DNA of 39,246 nucleotides. Origin: a virus. The notes beneath the pieces were generated by a model. It had not been told where the DNA came from, searched no databases, and saw nothing but the letters and a program-made list of their open reading frames with translations. Each line of letters opens with the position of its first letter. Positions within the stretch are counted from its first letter, which is position 1. The translations under genes and the position numbers were made by a program. The DNA is taken from the IMG/VR virus record IMGVR_UViG_3300018080_000325, positions 1 through 39,246 of that record; one strand, given 5' to 3'. Positions 38,772 through 39,246 of this stretch are shown here, in pieces.

Positions 38772-39095
38772 ATGCCAGATTTAGATTTTAAAACCGATCC
38801 TTTCAAGCACTATCAAGGCTTGAAAGACTATCTTGACGGTGAATTCAACCGGCTTTCTGAAAAATACAAAATGAAACCGGTCGAAATCGATAAAAGGCTA
38901 TGCCGGAATCCGAAATTCAAACTAAGTTATACAGAAGCAAAACAACTCTACGTCGGATTAAAACCAGAGAATGACGGTGATATTTACGAATCTTGGCTAT
39001 TTCAGGATATGAAACAAACCGATTATATCGAATTCGTCAAAAAGACTAAAAATTGCCGGCAATTATTCGAATCGGTATTCGGTAAAATTGATTGA
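38772..39095 (+). CDS. Hypothetical protein
   Basis: 107 residues, MPDLDFKTDPFKHYQGLKDY, LDGEFNRLSEKYKMKPVEID. Charged, mainly helical, no Cys pairs or membrane segment. It follows the Dam gene by 17 bases and is the last complete gene before the right-end repeat. Its upstream AGGTGAATC is a modest ribosome site. No family recognised. Confidence 0.55.
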   Translation: MPDLDFKTDPFKHYQGLKDYLDGEFNRLSEKYKMKPVEIDKRLCRNPKFKLSYTEAKQLYVGLKPENDGDIYESWLFQDMKQTDYIEFVKKTKNCRQLFESVFGKID

Positions 39096-39246
39096 TTTTT
39101 TTTGACTTAGAAGTTAAATAACAAAGGTTTTCATGATTACGTCGGATTTGAGCTTGACAAAGATTATTATCGCGACTCATGCGCACGCTTGGAACGCGAA
39201 CGAAAAAAAATGAAACAACAAACTTTATTTATGCCGGAGGAAGTCA
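39096..39246 (+). pseudogene. DNA methyltransferase C-terminal fragment (right end)
   Basis: After a TAG at 39107-39109 the frame reads KLNNKGFHDYVGFELDKDYY, then the basic RLERERKK tail and LFMPEEV at the window edge. From GFHDY on it is identical to the left-end fragment. The AdoMet loop is absent here: a GTTAAATAACAAAGG sequence stands in its place. No start codon fits. It is a shared 3' piece, reading out of the window. Confidence 0.65.
39124..39246. repeat. Right copy of 123-bp terminal inverted repeat
   Basis: Exact reverse complement of bases 1-123. Upstream sequence differs completely between the two copies. Confidence 0.95.

Overview
The window looks like the genome, or most of the genome, of a temperate tailed phage (siphovirus-like, Mu-type head genes) that infects an unidentified bacterium of moderate-to-low GC. 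The evidence is a head-to-tail structural operon with a tape measure and a frameshifted tail chaperone, a terminase pair, a repressor/early-switch region, an integrase remnant and a small replication module. Strong AGGAG-type ribosome sites and Sec-type signal peptides suggest a host with a conventional envelope. No host housekeeping gene is visible. The two ends carry a perfect 123-bp inverted repeat made of a DNA methyltransferase 3' part, so the contig ends inside a repeat or rearrangement, not at a clean circular join.

Layout. Positions 0.2-24.9 kb (all minus strand, read right to left) are the late region: terminase small and large subunits, a portal/gpF-like fusion, a SAM methyltransferase plus two-part glycosyltransferase cassette, a Mu gpI-like protease/scaffold, a decoration protein, the major capsid, several proteins with export signals (including a fibre and a beta-helix protein), head-tail adaptors, tail tube, chaperones G/GT, tape measure, tail hub and a LamG adhesin. 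A few small zinc-ribbon or unknown proteins follow. Positions 24.9-26.5 kb hold a degenerate tRNA, a Mom-family DNA modification gene, a ParB-like gene and an HTH gene. Positions 26.5-27 kb hold the 3' half of a tRNA-Arg flanked by direct repeats, a likely attachment site. Positions 27-31.7 kb (minus) hold small early/accessory genes: NinB-like, zinc proteins, and a large membrane protein with a C-terminal HTH.

Positions 31.7-32.7 kb are the genetic switch: divergent promoters, a MerR/Xis-like gene on minus, a Cro/CI-like repressor on plus, and a truncated tyrosine recombinase. Positions 32.7-34.4 kb hold a long promoter-bearing leader and two CRISPR arrays with different repeats (37 bp, 10 repeats; 30 bp, 5 repeats), both ending in a decayed repeat. 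An intrinsic terminator follows the second array. No cas gene is present, so the arrays would have to use host Cas proteins. Positions 34.4-36.2 kb are dense in short promoter-terminator units, a tRNA-Met(CAT), a tRNA-like element and a structured RNA, among tiny genes. Positions 36.2-39.1 kb (plus) are the replication module: an initiator with a winged helix, a DnaC-like ATPase, a phage Dam methylase and small proteins.

How it fits together: the switch region would choose between lysogeny and leftward/rightward lytic transcription. The plus operon replicates DNA, and Dam plus Mom would modify it against restriction. The leftward operon packages DNA and builds the virion, and the CRISPR arrays could arm host Cas against rival phages or plasmids. 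No endolysin was recognised. The most novel points are the pair of cas-less arrays, the apparent AUA start of the large terminase, the repeated terminators just in front of genes, and the group of export-signal proteins inside the morphogenesis operon.
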